IMG/VR virus record: IMGVR_UViG_3300030451_002728 | Location: 1-40,611 of that record | DNA length: 40,611 bases | From: a virus | Direction: 5' to 3' (one strand) | Part shown: piece by piece, positions 25,601 through 32,219 of the stretch | How positions within the stretch are numbered: position 1 is the first letter of the stretch | Layout: each line of letters starts with the position of its first letter | Program-made: the position numbers and the translations under genes | The notes under the pieces: generated by a model | What the model saw: the letters and a program-made list of their open reading frames with translations, nothing else | Databases searched by the model: none | What the model was told of the DNA's origin: nothing

Positions 25601-27239
25601 GTAAAGCGGCGTATATATTTTCTGTAGTAACTGTATACTTACCAGATGTTAAGTCACCATGCGCAGCTGGCATATGTGATCTTATATTACTCGAAGTAAT
25701 ATTAGTTGAATATCTTGGAACACCTCTTTCTATTAAATTTTTATTTTCGTAATTTAATGAAGCGTGCCACTCAAAATCAGTATGTTTTATTGTAGCTATA
25801 GAATAAACAACAGGTGAATCTTCTTGTTTATATAGTATATCAACTTCAACTACATCTTCAGGCGTGTCTATCGTTATAAAATTACTTAAATCTACGGATT
25901 GTATAGAATTAACCATAGCCTTGTTATGCGGCTCTTTTATATCGTAAGCGTTGTCTGGATTGTATAAAACACTAGCGTCTAAAGATTTAGTAGTGTCTTT
26001 TGTGTATTGAGGGTTAAACACAGGCGCGGTAAACGGTGCCATAGGTGAAAACTCACCATCTTGATATTTATATCTATAAGAAAATCTAGGAAATTTAGTT
26101 TCAAATAAATTAGGTATTTTGTTTACAGCAGATGTATTTTCTTGATAATTTATATTTACCTTAAGAGTTTTTGTTGGTTTTGGTTTTATTACCGTAATAT
26201 GTTTTTCTTCTATATCTATTTTAATATTATTACCAAACACAACGTCTCCAACTTTAAAATCAAAATCAGTTGCGTTGTTGTTATATCGTAAATGAGTACC
26301 ATTTCCATTATCCCAAATTCTTATTTCTTTTTTACCAAGAAATTCGTTTTCTCTATAATGTCTTATTTCTCTTACATAACCGTTGTTTGGCTGATCTGCA
26401 TTACCAAAAGAATTTGTACCAGTGCCAGAGTTTATTAAATTACCAGGAGCATCCGTAGATTGTGAAGCATCTATGTATTGATTATTAGCGTCTCTAATTT
26501 GTCCAAATGGATCTATTAAAGATTCAAAAGGAATACCAAAAATAGCTGCTAATCTTCTTCTTTCAAAAACAATATATTTACCAACTTTTACTCTATCTTT
26601 AAGAGAAACAAATGGTGGATGGTTTTCTTCGTTAAGACCAGATTGGTCAGATGTAGAAGCATCTGGAAAACCAGTAGTACCAGTGAAATTAGGCATTTTA
26701 CTTGGCCAAACATATTCTGCAGCTAAACCTGTAAAACTATTATTACTAAAACTTATTTGAGTATGAGTGTCTATGTTAGGCGTACCTTGTTTACAGGTGT
26801 CTATATTTATTTTTTTAGGTTCACCTTTTCCGTCTGACCAAAATAAAAGATTATCAATTATATTTATACCAGTTATAATATTACCAAAAAATTTTAATAC
26901 AGCTTTTTGTGTACCTGCTTTTAAATCTACAACAACAGGTGATGTTACATCATTATCTATATCATACTCTAGTATTACGTCTTTGTCGTACCTAGATATA
27001 AACCAATATAATTTATTTGTTTTTTCGTCAGTAATACTACCAACACAAGTAAACTCAGACCCAACTAAATCTTCTACTCTTTTATTACCTAATATGTTTT
27101 CAATAACACCTACGTTAGAGCTTTCAGAAGTAGAAACCTCAACGTTCATAGCGTCTCTATATTGTCCGTTTGGCACTAACCTTTCATCAAGGTCTTTATT
27201 CATTTTGCCACCGGTAAAATTATTTTTAACTTCTGGCAT
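16686..27239 (-). CDS. Giant tail hub/adhesin protein (crAss-like tail protein extended by beta modules)
   Basis: A 3517-residue uninterrupted frame. The N-terminus has N-F-T-G-G-K-M-N-K-D-L-D-E-R-L, a signature I associate with the tail hub proteins of crAss-like and related short-tailed phages. A second signature, Y-F-T-D-S-Q-R-G-A-V-L-R-L-S-M-D-G followed by D-W-F-R-D-N-L, lies near residues 1850-1880. Between them are long beta-rich stretches. The last ~1600 residues are Gly, Asn, Ser, Tyr and Trp-rich, with recurring segments (for example G-K-Y-E-I-K-F-K-L-D and Y-E-V-S-F-N-F) like strands of jelly-roll carbohydrate-binding modules. I infer a distal tail protein whose second half binds or decorates the receptor side. 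Tail hubs of this type are usually much shorter. It starts 3 bases after the ring gene. No catalytic motif was identified. Confidence 0.75.
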   Translation of the reverse strand: MPEVKNNFTGGKMNKDLDERLVPNGQYRDAMNVEVSTSESSNVGVIENILGNKRVEDLVGSEFTCVGSITDEKTNKLYWFISRYDKDVILEYDIDNDVTSPVVVDLKAGTQKAVLKFFGNIITGINIIDNLLFWSDGKGEPKKINIDTCKQGTPNIDTHTQISFSNNSFTGLAAEYVWPSKMPNFTGTTGFPDASTSDQSGLNEENHPPFVSLKDRVKVGKYIVFERRRLAAIFGIPFESLIDPFGQIRDANNQYIDASQSTDAPGNLINSGTGTNSFGNADQPNNGYVREIRHYRENEFLGKKEIRIWDNGNGTHLRYNNNATDFDFKVGDVVFGNNIKIDIEEKHITVIKPKPTKTLKVNINYQENTSAVNKIPNLFETKFPRFSYRYKYQDGEFSPMAPFTAPVFNPQYTKDTTKSLDASVLYNPDNAYDIKEPHNKAMVNSIQSVDLSNFITIDTPEDVVEVDILYKQEDSPVVYSIATIKHTDFEWHASLNYENKNLIERGVPRYSTNITSSNIRSHMPAAHGDLTSGKYTVTTENIYAALPANQLLRPWDNVPLKAKAQEVVGNRIVYGNYIQNYTIGSKPKVFVSYRNRKKMLSDFDSKGLPSIKSQRNYQVGVVYIDEFGRETPVFTSNTGATYIPWENERGDKNASKSNQLVASAVNNFPDWVEYIKFFVKENSGEYYNLAMQRAWTAKSIYELDNEEGHLWLSFPSSDRNKISEEDYIILKKKIGANENQITFENKFKVIDIKNEAPDAIKHKLVNLGTVANDSNNTLTQDDTPILKFFQRDNFRIDKIGNDTLQLSILRWTSENGQYTSARPRLAKDINPDTADIYTDLYFSWFRLADDGTVTASSKYKGAGGWVGSNGYVIKLERPIEEVDADIAHVSGNAADSTSEANLHADLVFQVERKEERQENFSGQFFVKISKNQITQNITEGNELQELNQYQVKAKSGAWYWQDDPGQSTLTNANNPHHFGSGAPYGATNYFGFYHATKQSNNDIQQAGGGNTNVNGLGGTARLTDWHVMWENVLAELNNDTKRPRFFVDAMHIASGQSNHSNYAKFNCINWSGFTTQHYQPPGFSFGDASGKESCWSYPPVKKWWTEITENELEATKGKSFMSGGAGYYQSGQYFSNSSTVFTQAGSDPNQGIITTSHLFDTVDNWTYEDDNGNNKGLQIDGFVGANQHVGRLTLFGNEAANHINCLEGFVTTNDYHAVGPRRWLSGMNGEDRGVGKDTKTYSENKETGKHFMHLSFFAPGRNLHNNTWSLSNPMLYGEDTIMDNLQGIWGGGVFTGRRAADKFGSDSSHANKHYHLAMEGNYANGSDNTYKVYKEPPGPGVGYGYNLEYRELHERQWDPTFNENGDPDNKIRDFIRNIYPGAKFRFNYTTPGAAGATAHEDTENVYTIKKVQIKKLYNHTNWRSHYNIYWNGNGGYKYDYDDTHMGSAYSTVEDFALKFLDSIDKDGDYNEAVGLTDKDSAANNYGVSKLEDLKKKIVDFGAAHNRRLCYIIELDKNPTQSSYNPVDNSINNKDAMSGDLDSDNFTDIEFLEPIQDLILSDLNKFPAIWELSPKKQKADLDIYHEASDSIPIRINKHTNSLFAPKGCKVELLNVPSNQEDDNVYLVEWDNNIATFEPGFIAGDGTNEIDYTNYQVKFIREDGSYTIAELGQQNLTGSVSGFKTNFIFKPNISSTQIEVGLPWFNCFSFGNGLESNRIRDDFNEMFITNGPKVSSITQETYQQESRSSGLIFSGLYNSNSGVNDLNQFIMAEKITKDLNPTYGSIQKLFTRNTDLVAFCEDKVIKILANKDAVFNADGNAQLTANENVLGQTVPFVGEYGIAKNPESFASESYRAYFTDSQRGAVLRLSMDGITPISKTGMHDWFRDNLKNNVSLIGSYDSYKENYNLTFSNTYTENIVFNTYFQLGAESTPIDTSVLSYITNGGVNVGGSYGHSYNTKDINTDPVYSFPVDESFRRTITVRNHPAIPVGHFQQEQNGSGTAPAAVIATATTATVGATAAVPFAEATYSNVDDSLFLARPSTTSNDLFGPTAANSYNLYSSVEVDSGAHRAKITRMCGPLDTASVSVIDESNPSSNPYFANPFGNTSVSWPATSTNSNNPTTEITAIQSYPMTYSQYNGNDYYDEVTGQITRAANNGHITFDRTHKDSRVIFTELARSGQLSQGGTNATYYNAAYPGSPSPTANSVGIYNNSIYNGDEIHIQVRIKCYKEYMVSGHTVSSLYGMNRIEPVIELVDGLNADGTPNYISPDIVQYMVSPGSASSLYETDPAINPYTKYHSMPHSGVGLATWTGYISSSASAAYADETGVTYNGFDAASNISNITNVFGNSWSGISNHWHHIHTFANGGPFVFPRTSYIDNATDDLSHAHSQSQLTSYDLVVGVSYKFRDPNQQNADGSHNGTGDGIEEVQLIQDLGIAIGNDYQTSYNIGYQLGSSGIYPMSRPIFQVKDVRVVKGYSVQAPHTDFVPANPGVQVTTYDDPTTGAIETYTEAEVLAGGGVWDPTVNGGAGGYVLNQAGTGPGANLQSINNYINSPSGGSYYHPNIPDVAVPAWVEVIHGDTNWDFNIGSIPLSANFGAYHAFNQAVMFGNARGGTTVSATKAAPGDSTNSYTGPVVSWKTPGADPGGQNPQEGNYGNSAGIFDKIILDKFGVSHNPPPPGDIGVSGGNGPNGDGAAPGEKIYTDLASPWWRIKENLGNQGSYGISYDHTGSPLETGEWYLVDIELDPTHHPSINVSPSNGGTGPVVGSYTSGGNLQDGHIAIRGVNGSSLTQNQDLSTIGGFGTNVGGNTDEHASCRLHYRTEYGTDQWVYRAVFKIESDSWVNTTTSSTLGAENINIRFYNFINNDIRVRSIIVKKVSYVNGLGTATNWLRGIYDGNGDRHIQINALTNSVLYYNDDHLCWENCKKDGNYNWSTLGQQSSWTQDLSTNPILNQGDGWLLKFELGNNPRTNSFDVPDLSVYVTGSSTDYGNYGGATNEFTGIRAYGINSPGKYEIKFKLDGTGPDGGVVKDGIEDTSITVQEYSASGYSNTYNVAENKLTFFNHNTSSLPMTCGIKNISLTQQNTIFNGGQAGSWDFDGFDSTTSQFISWQIYWDQNSDPDGRLQFREAPSFDSNFGNGNVIVCANQFIDKKINRYEQYEVSFNFAMQDFNDITDTVSDGQGVFHMYYFNAEGYGFRIDDIGDPNFTSATLHHNDYTPEAIYDANGNFLWWKVTKVVGIGDGSSNRMVYDSTLGYDVIAPGTEDYANSEYENGFGEAFRNTLVIRKDSAGESTVTGWIDNISMRRVYIPGLLPVEGSNYASDSLGEKTITFSEDVNGWTSFKSFVPEGGLSLSKKYFTFKNGYLYRHYMPMKYDTVNLEWSDCVESEAENYNLFYNHLDASEIYKSTVTALINVEPSVVKTFNTINYEGSQAFVLQPTVSESVYFGASYNSNAINGDIEGWRCLNIHTDLDSGSLNNFIKKEGKWFGYIKGGYLTNNSTIDTSKFSVQGIGFPQSVTEII

Positions 27240-27242
27240 TAA

Positions 27243-28991
27243 TTAGTGTTTTATATGTTTTGATTTACCTCTTAAAATTTGAGTTATTTCTTCTAATTTA
27301 ATATTTGATAATCTTAGCTTAGCTTGTCTTACAGCAGCAAATCTTTCTTTTTTAAATCTAGGTACAAATTGCTGTCCAAAAGCAGATGAAGAAACAATAG
27401 CATAAGCTATAGATTTATACATAGCTTCTTCAGCAAATTTATGAACTGTTGTTTCTTGATCAGTACCAAGACTATCGCTTATATAATCTAATATCACAGT
27501 TTTTCCTGAAATATTAGAACTAAAATGTATTCTACCGACTCTATCATCTATGTAAAAGCTACCGTTTGTCTGCGCATGAGCTGGATCAATACCGTATCTT
27601 TCACCTTCGTTAGGCCAATAAATATGGTTTTCGTAATCTCTATAATCTTGAACATCGTTTTCGCTAGGATTGTGAGATTTATATTTATTCCATGTTGTTG
27701 AATTTTTATCCGTGCTATTTTCTGATAAATTAGGATTTTGACCTTCTGTTACAACCTCAACTAAATCTACAAAGTTTACTTGATGTGTATTGTTTGTAGA
27801 TGTTAAAGGTGTAGGTTGAACTAAAGAGCCAAAATTAGGAAACGGTATGTTAGGCGTAGCTGGATCGTTGTCATGATCGTAAGTATCTAAAGTTGTTATA
27901 GCGTCAGAAGTCCAAGGAGAAAAACTTTGTACATACACCCAAACTTGGTCAATATTACTTACATCTATCTCTAATATTTCTTTTTGACTACTAGTACCAT
28001 CTGACCATTCTAAGTAAGCGGGAGATCCAGAAGGAGCTATAACATCATAATTAGAAGTATTAAAGTTAGGAGACATATTAGGCCCGCCAGGAGCCGAAGC
28101 GTAAGCCGATTTTAAAACTGGCGTTGTATGTGTGTTAAGCCAACCAACATCTGGATTTACAGTAGTAAGACCAACTCTTATAACACCAAAATCACATAGC
28201 AGTGTTCCACTACTATCAGTTTGTTGCGCTCCTGAACCAGCAAAAGCCCTTAAATCTACAAAGTTTTCTGAACTAACATCTAAGAGTTGCCAAGCAGCAT
28301 AAGCCCTACTAGAACCAACAACACCAAAACCGTTTTGCCAAAGATGTTTAAATTGAAGCTGCTCATTGTTTACTACTATAATATCTTCTACAAAAGAAAT
28401 TCTAAACTTTGGAGGATTACCAGTTGTTTGTTCCCAACTATCCCAAGCACCTGATCTACCTGGGTTGGAAACTTGCCAAGCAGCTCCAAGTATACTATAA
28501 TCAGGGTTTTGTATAAGGTTTGTTTGATCTAAATATTGACCTAACTCACCAAAGAAATATTCACCTGTACTGTGTTGTTTTATTTGAAAAGGATTGCTAG
28601 TGTGTTTAGTAGGATATAAAGGATGTTTTATACCGGCACCGTCAACAGCTGTTAACTTAGTATAATTAACATAATCATGTGGTAAAGGCATAACTAAACT
28701 TGGTGGTAAATCTATTTGTTGACTCTTAAAAGACTTTAACGTGTCAAAAGATAATTCTTGTAAAGCTCTATGAGCATGAAAAGCAACATCTATTTTTTTA
28801 GCGCTTGGTATAACTTTACCTTCACCAACGTATGAAATCATAAATTGATTTACTATATCTTCTAAACTTAAAAACTGATAATGACCAAAAGAATTACCTT
28901 GATAATAAGATATTTGTGGATCTCCTTTTTTCCAACCAGTTTGTTGAGTACTTGCGTGTGCTCCTCCTCCGGAGCCATAGTGTGTTGGCAT
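27243..28991 (-). CDS. Tail ring/tubular protein (crAss-like connector)
   Basis: A 582-residue protein. Near residues 43-110 it has L-E-D-I-V-N-Q-F-M, Y-V-G-E-G-K-V-I-P, L-Q-E-L-S-F-D-T-L-K-S and L-P-P-S-L-V-M-P-L-P-H-D-Y-V-N-Y, which I recognise as conserved in tail ring proteins of crAss-like phages and Cellulophaga podoviruses. The C-terminus (R-L-S-N-I-K-L-E-E-I-T-Q, then R-G-K-S-K-H-I-K-H) is also characteristic. The central ~300 residues are a variable beta-rich insertion. It lies 6 bases after the smaller connector gene and 3 before the giant tail gene, so connector, ring and hub are encoded in assembly order. Confidence 0.75.
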   Translation of the reverse strand: MPTHYGSGGGAHASTQQTGWKKGDPQISYYQGNSFGHYQFLSLEDIVNQFMISYVGEGKVIPSAKKIDVAFHAHRALQELSFDTLKSFKSQQIDLPPSLVMPLPHDYVNYTKLTAVDGAGIKHPLYPTKHTSNPFQIKQHSTGEYFFGELGQYLDQTNLIQNPDYSILGAAWQVSNPGRSGAWDSWEQTTGNPPKFRISFVEDIIVVNNEQLQFKHLWQNGFGVVGSSRAYAAWQLLDVSSENFVDLRAFAGSGAQQTDSSGTLLCDFGVIRVGLTTVNPDVGWLNTHTTPVLKSAYASAPGGPNMSPNFNTSNYDVIAPSGSPAYLEWSDGTSSQKEILEIDVSNIDQVWVYVQSFSPWTSDAITTLDTYDHDNDPATPNIPFPNFGSLVQPTPLTSTNNTHQVNFVDLVEVVTEGQNPNLSENSTDKNSTTWNKYKSHNPSENDVQDYRDYENHIYWPNEGERYGIDPAHAQTNGSFYIDDRVGRIHFSSNISGKTVILDYISDSLGTDQETTVHKFAEEAMYKSIAYAIVSSSAFGQQFVPRFKKERFAAVRQAKLRLSNIKLEEITQILRGKSKHIKH

Positions 28992-28997
28992 ATTTTC

Positions 28998-29741
28998 TTA
29001 GTTTTCTTGTTGTATTTTTTTAACTTCTTCTTGTGTTGCTAGTTGAACTAAACTACCATCTTTAATATTTATACCTGCTAATTGTAAAATTTTTATTACT
29101 AAGTTTGTTTCTTCGGAAGGATGTAGTTCAAAGTCTTGGTGATCAGAAGCTGAGCTATTATATAAAGCATTTTCACCAGACATTAAATAAGTCCAGTTAG
29201 GTTTTTTAGGTATTCTTACATAACTAGTATAAACAACGTCATCTCCATTAAACTCAGGAAAAGGATACACCTTAATACGTAATTGATCTGAGCTACCAGA
29301 AAATCTAGAATAATAAGGATAATGTTTAGATATGTTGTGTATTAAGCTTGAATCAGCATATTGTAATAGCTCTTTAAGTGGTACTTCTGAAGCTTGCGCA
29401 ATATGCTCAGAACCATGATACTCAACACCAACCATTGTTAATCTATAAAAATTAGTAGAATCAGGAATCAAAACACTACCGTTCTCATCTACTATTGATG
29501 ATTCTACATTAATTTTTTCAAACATAGATATTTTTTCTTCAACCATTTTAACAGTATCAGCATAACCAGTGTTATTAGGTATTGTTTTTAAAGCTCTATC
29601 TAGTATATAAAAATATTGTCTAAATATATCCATTTGAGCATGATCAGCAAAAAGATTAAATTCTTGCGGTGTCACATAACCTCTTTGTTCTTTATTAGCT
29701 AATGCTAAAACTTTTTGATATACGTCATCTATTCCTATCAT
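28998..29741 (-). CDS. Head-tail connector/adaptor protein (ring protein 1-like)
   Basis: A 247-residue protein starting with a D-V-Y-Q-K-V-L-A-L-A-N-K-E-Q-R-G-Y segment followed by V-T-P-Q-E-F-N-L-F-A, a signature of small connector proteins in crAss-like and flavobacterial phages. The first ~80 residues are helical, consistent with an adaptor docking under the portal; the middle is beta-rich and the C-terminus (I-L-Q-L-A-G-I-N-I-K) is helical again. Its leader is separated from the upstream gene by 56 bases containing a hairpin, so it may have its own mRNA start or be processed. The ATG follows an A-rich stretch without Shine-Dalgarno. Confidence 0.7.
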   Translation of the reverse strand: MIGIDDVYQKVLALANKEQRGYVTPQEFNLFADHAQMDIFRQYFYILDRALKTIPNNTGYADTVKMVEEKISMFEKINVESSIVDENGSVLIPDSTNFYRLTMVGVEYHGSEHIAQASEVPLKELLQYADSSLIHNISKHYPYYSRFSGSSDQLRIKVYPFPEFNGDDVVYTSYVRIPKKPNWTYLMSGENALYNSSASDHQDFELHPSEETNLVIKILQLAGINIKDGSLVQLATQEEVKKIQQEN

Positions 29742-29764
29742 ATTTTTTTGTATTGTAGTTGTAA

Positions 29765-29780
29765 TCGCCCCGCAGGGCGA
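29765..29780 (-). promoter_or_regulatory. GC-rich hairpin between head and connector genes
   Basis: TCGCCC (29765-29770) and GGGCGA (29775-29780) pair perfectly around a 4-base loop, 17 bases after the stop of the 273-residue gene. A longer arm (GTAG near 29757-29760 with CTAC at 29781-29784) could extend the stem across a bulge. On the minus strand no U-run follows, so a simple rho-independent terminator is unlikely; an mRNA stabiliser, processing site or weak attenuator is more plausible. It stands out because its surroundings are very AT-rich. Confidence 0.55.
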
Positions 29781-29797
29781 CTACCTCTACAGTTTGA

Positions 29798-30619
29798 TTA
29801 ATTGTTTAATCTTTTTTCTATATTTGCATATATTTCCATACCTTCATCAGTTTTAAACCAAGCGGCTAAAGCTGTATATGGATGTTCATCAAAAGGAACG
29901 TTCATTAACTTTCTATCATTAGAACCCCAAGTAAAAGTTCTTTGATCGTTTGATAATCTAATAATTCCAAGTTCAGTTGCTTTAATACCAAAGTTTCTAA
30001 GTTGAACATTATCATCAGAAGCTAATTCTAAGAACAAAGCTGGATTATTACGAGCAAATACTAGTAAATCTCTTTTAAGCTCTTTAGAACTCATCTTAGA
30101 TACTTGAGAACCTTTTTCTACACGCATAATAGCTTCTGCTAAATCAATATCCATCTCTCTAGCTATAACTATTGCATCTGCTTCTAGCTCTAACACTTCT
30201 ATTTCATTAGCAGCGTTAACCTCTGGTTTCCACTCATAAAACAAAGTGTCTCTATGTGGGTGGTATAAAGATAAAAACTTTTGTAATACTGTTTCGTTTT
30301 TAGGTACAAATAAAGTTCCGTTTCTAAAAACTATATGCTCTAATCTTTGATCACCTTTCATTTCATCTACAAACGGCGTGGTTTGATTTTTACAGTATTT
30401 TATTTCTCTCTCGTAACCTTTTTCTTCGTCAAACCAATATAAATTAGCAGATCTAATTTGGTAAGATAAAGGCCTTCTTTCTTTTGTTAAATAATAAACT
30501 CTATCTTTTATTTCCCACTTAGGTTTTTTATTTTCAACTTTTTTAGGTTTTGGTGTTTCAACAACTGGTGTTTCAACAACAGGTACCTCTACCTTTTGTT
30601 TTGTTTCTTTTTTTGCCAT
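29798..30619 (-). CDS. Conserved head-associated phage protein
   Basis: A 273-residue protein. The first ~35 residues are a Lys/Pro/Val/Glu linker with a tandem V-V-E-T-P repeat. Then follow Y-Y-L-T-K-E-R-R-P-L-S-Y, an E-R-E-I-K-Y-C-K-N-Q segment, and F-V-P-K-N-E-T-V-L-Q-K-F-L-S-L-Y-H-P at about residues 108-125. I recognise this arrangement from proteins encoded next to the capsid gene in many marine phages, without an assigned function. The rest is helical (A-E-A-I-M-R-V-E, then R-D-L-L-V-F-A-R-N-N-P). It lies just behind the terminator after the capsid gene. An inner-head or head-completion role is inferred. Confidence 0.6.
   Translation of the reverse strand: MAKKETKQKVEVPVVETPVVETPKPKKVENKKPKWEIKDRVYYLTKERRPLSYQIRSANLYWFDEEKGYEREIKYCKNQTTPFVDEMKGDQRLEHIVFRNGTLFVPKNETVLQKFLSLYHPHRDTLFYEWKPEVNAANEIEVLELEADAIVIAREMDIDLAEAIMRVEKGSQVSKMSSKELKRDLLVFARNNPALFLELASDDNVQLRNFGIKATELGIIRLSNDQRTFTWGSNDRKLMNVPFDEHPYTALAAWFKTDEGMEIYANIEKRLNN
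30551..30580. repeat. Tandem 15-bp direct repeat in the 273-aa gene
   Basis: TGGTGTTTCAACAAC occurs twice head to tail (30551-30565 and 30566-30580). It encodes two identical five-residue units in the Val/Glu/Thr/Pro linker, so copy changes stay in frame. Confidence 0.85.
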
Positions 30620-30648
30620 AATATAATATATAATAAAATTAATAAAAT

Positions 30649-30678
30649 AAAAGGCCGAGGCCGAAGCCCCGGACTTTT
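30649..30678 (-). terminator. Rho-independent terminator with UUCG tetraloop after the capsid gene
   Basis: On the minus strand the arms are AAAAG-x-CCG-G-GGC and GCC-T-CGG-x-CTTTT, closing a UUCG loop. Outer and inner stems pair perfectly, with one mismatch and one G-U wobble between them. The hairpin begins 12 bases after the capsid stop and is followed by T-rich sequence (TTTTATTTTATTAATTTT). It probably separates the abundant capsid message from the following tail genes. Confidence 0.85.
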
Positions 30679-30690
30679 AAAAATAAATGC

Positions 30691-32199
30691 TTACTTCATT
30701 AACATAAAGTTGTTAGCACCTTGAGTAATTAAACATCTTTCAGAAAGCATGTGTAATTCCATCACGTCTAAAGCAGATGTAGCAGCACCAACAGAACCAG
30801 TAACCCAAGTTTTCATTCTTCGGTCATCAGTTTGTGAAGCTCTATATCTAACGTGTAAGAAAGGACGCTTAATGTTAGAACCTACAGTACCATCGTAAAC
30901 AGATGATGTACCAGCAGGAATTATAACTCCTCTGATAGCTTCAGTACCAGCAGCAGTATTTATACCACCTCTAGTAGCTTTGTCGTTTAAGTATCTAAAG
31001 TCAGACTTGTAGAAGTCGTAAGAACCTCTTCTGAAACCAGAGAAACCTAAATTTAATGCCATATCTTCAGAGTTGTTAAATACACCGTAAGATGTACCAC
31101 CAGCACCGTAAGAGTTCATTGAAGCTAACATATCGTCAATAGCTAAACTAGTAGATCTATTAACAAACATCATATTTTCTTCAATAGCACCTTGGCTGTC
31201 AAACTCAGCTAAAATAGCATCAAACTCTGCTAAATCAGTAGCAGCGTTAACACCAGTAACACCAGTAGTTATATTACCTCTATCTTCAATAGCATCAAAC
31301 AAACCTTGAGTACCAGTAGCGCCAGTGTTAGAACCAGGTACTCCTAATAAGTTATCAACGTTATCAGTACCAGGTACACCTTTAATACTTTCAAGCATCA
31401 TCATTTCTAGGTAATCAGCAAAACGTAATCTTGTTTCAGACTCAGCTTTTAAGTACCATAAGTAACCACCTTGACCACCTTCAGTAGAAACTTCAACCCA
31501 ACCTATTCTTGAAGCATCAGATCCAGATATACTGTAGTAATCTTTTATGATTATAGGTTTGTTAGTAAAAGTTTTAAAAGTTGGCTCGTTAGAAGTTCTT
31601 GTAGATGCTAAGCTTCCTATGTTTCCATAGTCAACACCTTTAGCAAACTCAGAACCTATAACTAACAAAGTAGCATCAGTTCCAGAAGCATCAGAACCAG
31701 GTAGTGTGTCAGTACCAAAAGCACGTAACTCAACTTTACCGTTAGTTCCAGCTGCAACCTCAGAAACAATTGCTCTACAAATAGTATTGTTGTAAGCTAA
31801 TAAAACAACATCGTTTGTTCTAACACCATGATCTGCAACAGCAAAGCCGTTTACACCATCAGTGTTACCATCAATGTCAGAAACAACAGTAAATAAACCT
31901 TTGTTGTCACCACCACTAATATCACCAGCTACAGTTACCGAACCTTTGTAAGATAAATGTAGTCTTGATTGTTCAGACCAGATGACTTGATCAGCCGTCA
32001 TAGCCTCTTCTGCACCGATTTGAGCAAGGAAACCAGATATTGTTCTTGAACCAAAAACATCAGCTTCTTTTTCCATCAAATCTGGCACGTATTGTTGTCC
32101 CCAACCAGCATTGGTTGAAAGATCTAGATAATTTGTATTTAGTACTTGTCTTTGTGCAGACGGTACGCTATTCAAATTATCACCTCCTGTAATTGCCAT
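30691..32199 (-). CDS. Major capsid protein
   Basis: A 502-residue protein, the usual size for crAss-like capsid proteins with the HK97 fold. The N-terminus has L-N-T-N-Y-L-D-L-S and W-G-Q-Q-Y-V-P-D-L-M-E-K-E-A-D-V-F, matching capsid proteins I know from this group. A segment with Y-L-W-Y-L-K-A-E-S-E-T-R-L-R-F-A-D-Y-L-E lies near residue 245-270, where the long spine helix would be. The C-terminus returns to H-V-R-Y-R-A-S-Q-T-D-D-R-R, then L-H-M-L-S-E-R. It follows the scaffold-like gene by 20 bases and is closed by a strong terminator, as expected for the most abundant virion protein. No capsid protease gene is obvious nearby. Confidence 0.8.
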   Translation of the reverse strand: MAITGGDNLNSVPSAQRQVLNTNYLDLSTNAGWGQQYVPDLMEKEADVFGSRTISGFLAQIGAEEAMTADQVIWSEQSRLHLSYKGSVTVAGDISGGDNKGLFTVVSDIDGNTDGVNGFAVADHGVRTNDVVLLAYNNTICRAIVSEVAAGTNGKVELRAFGTDTLPGSDASGTDATLLVIGSEFAKGVDYGNIGSLASTRTSNEPTFKTFTNKPIIIKDYYSISGSDASRIGWVEVSTEGGQGGYLWYLKAESETRLRFADYLEMMMLESIKGVPGTDNVDNLLGVPGSNTGATGTQGLFDAIEDRGNITTGVTGVNAATDLAEFDAILAEFDSQGAIEENMMFVNRSTSLAIDDMLASMNSYGAGGTSYGVFNNSEDMALNLGFSGFRRGSYDFYKSDFRYLNDKATRGGINTAAGTEAIRGVIIPAGTSSVYDGTVGSNIKRPFLHVRYRASQTDDRRMKTWVTGSVGAATSALDVMELHMLSERCLITQGANNFMLMK

Positions 32200-32219
32200 A
32201 ATTTTGTAATTTTAAATTG

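Noticed and set aside
26767-27246. A 159-codon open frame on the plus strand
   Set aside because: It lies entirely opposite the N-terminal hub coding region of the giant tail protein, whose conserved signature is there; no domain or independent signal supports it.
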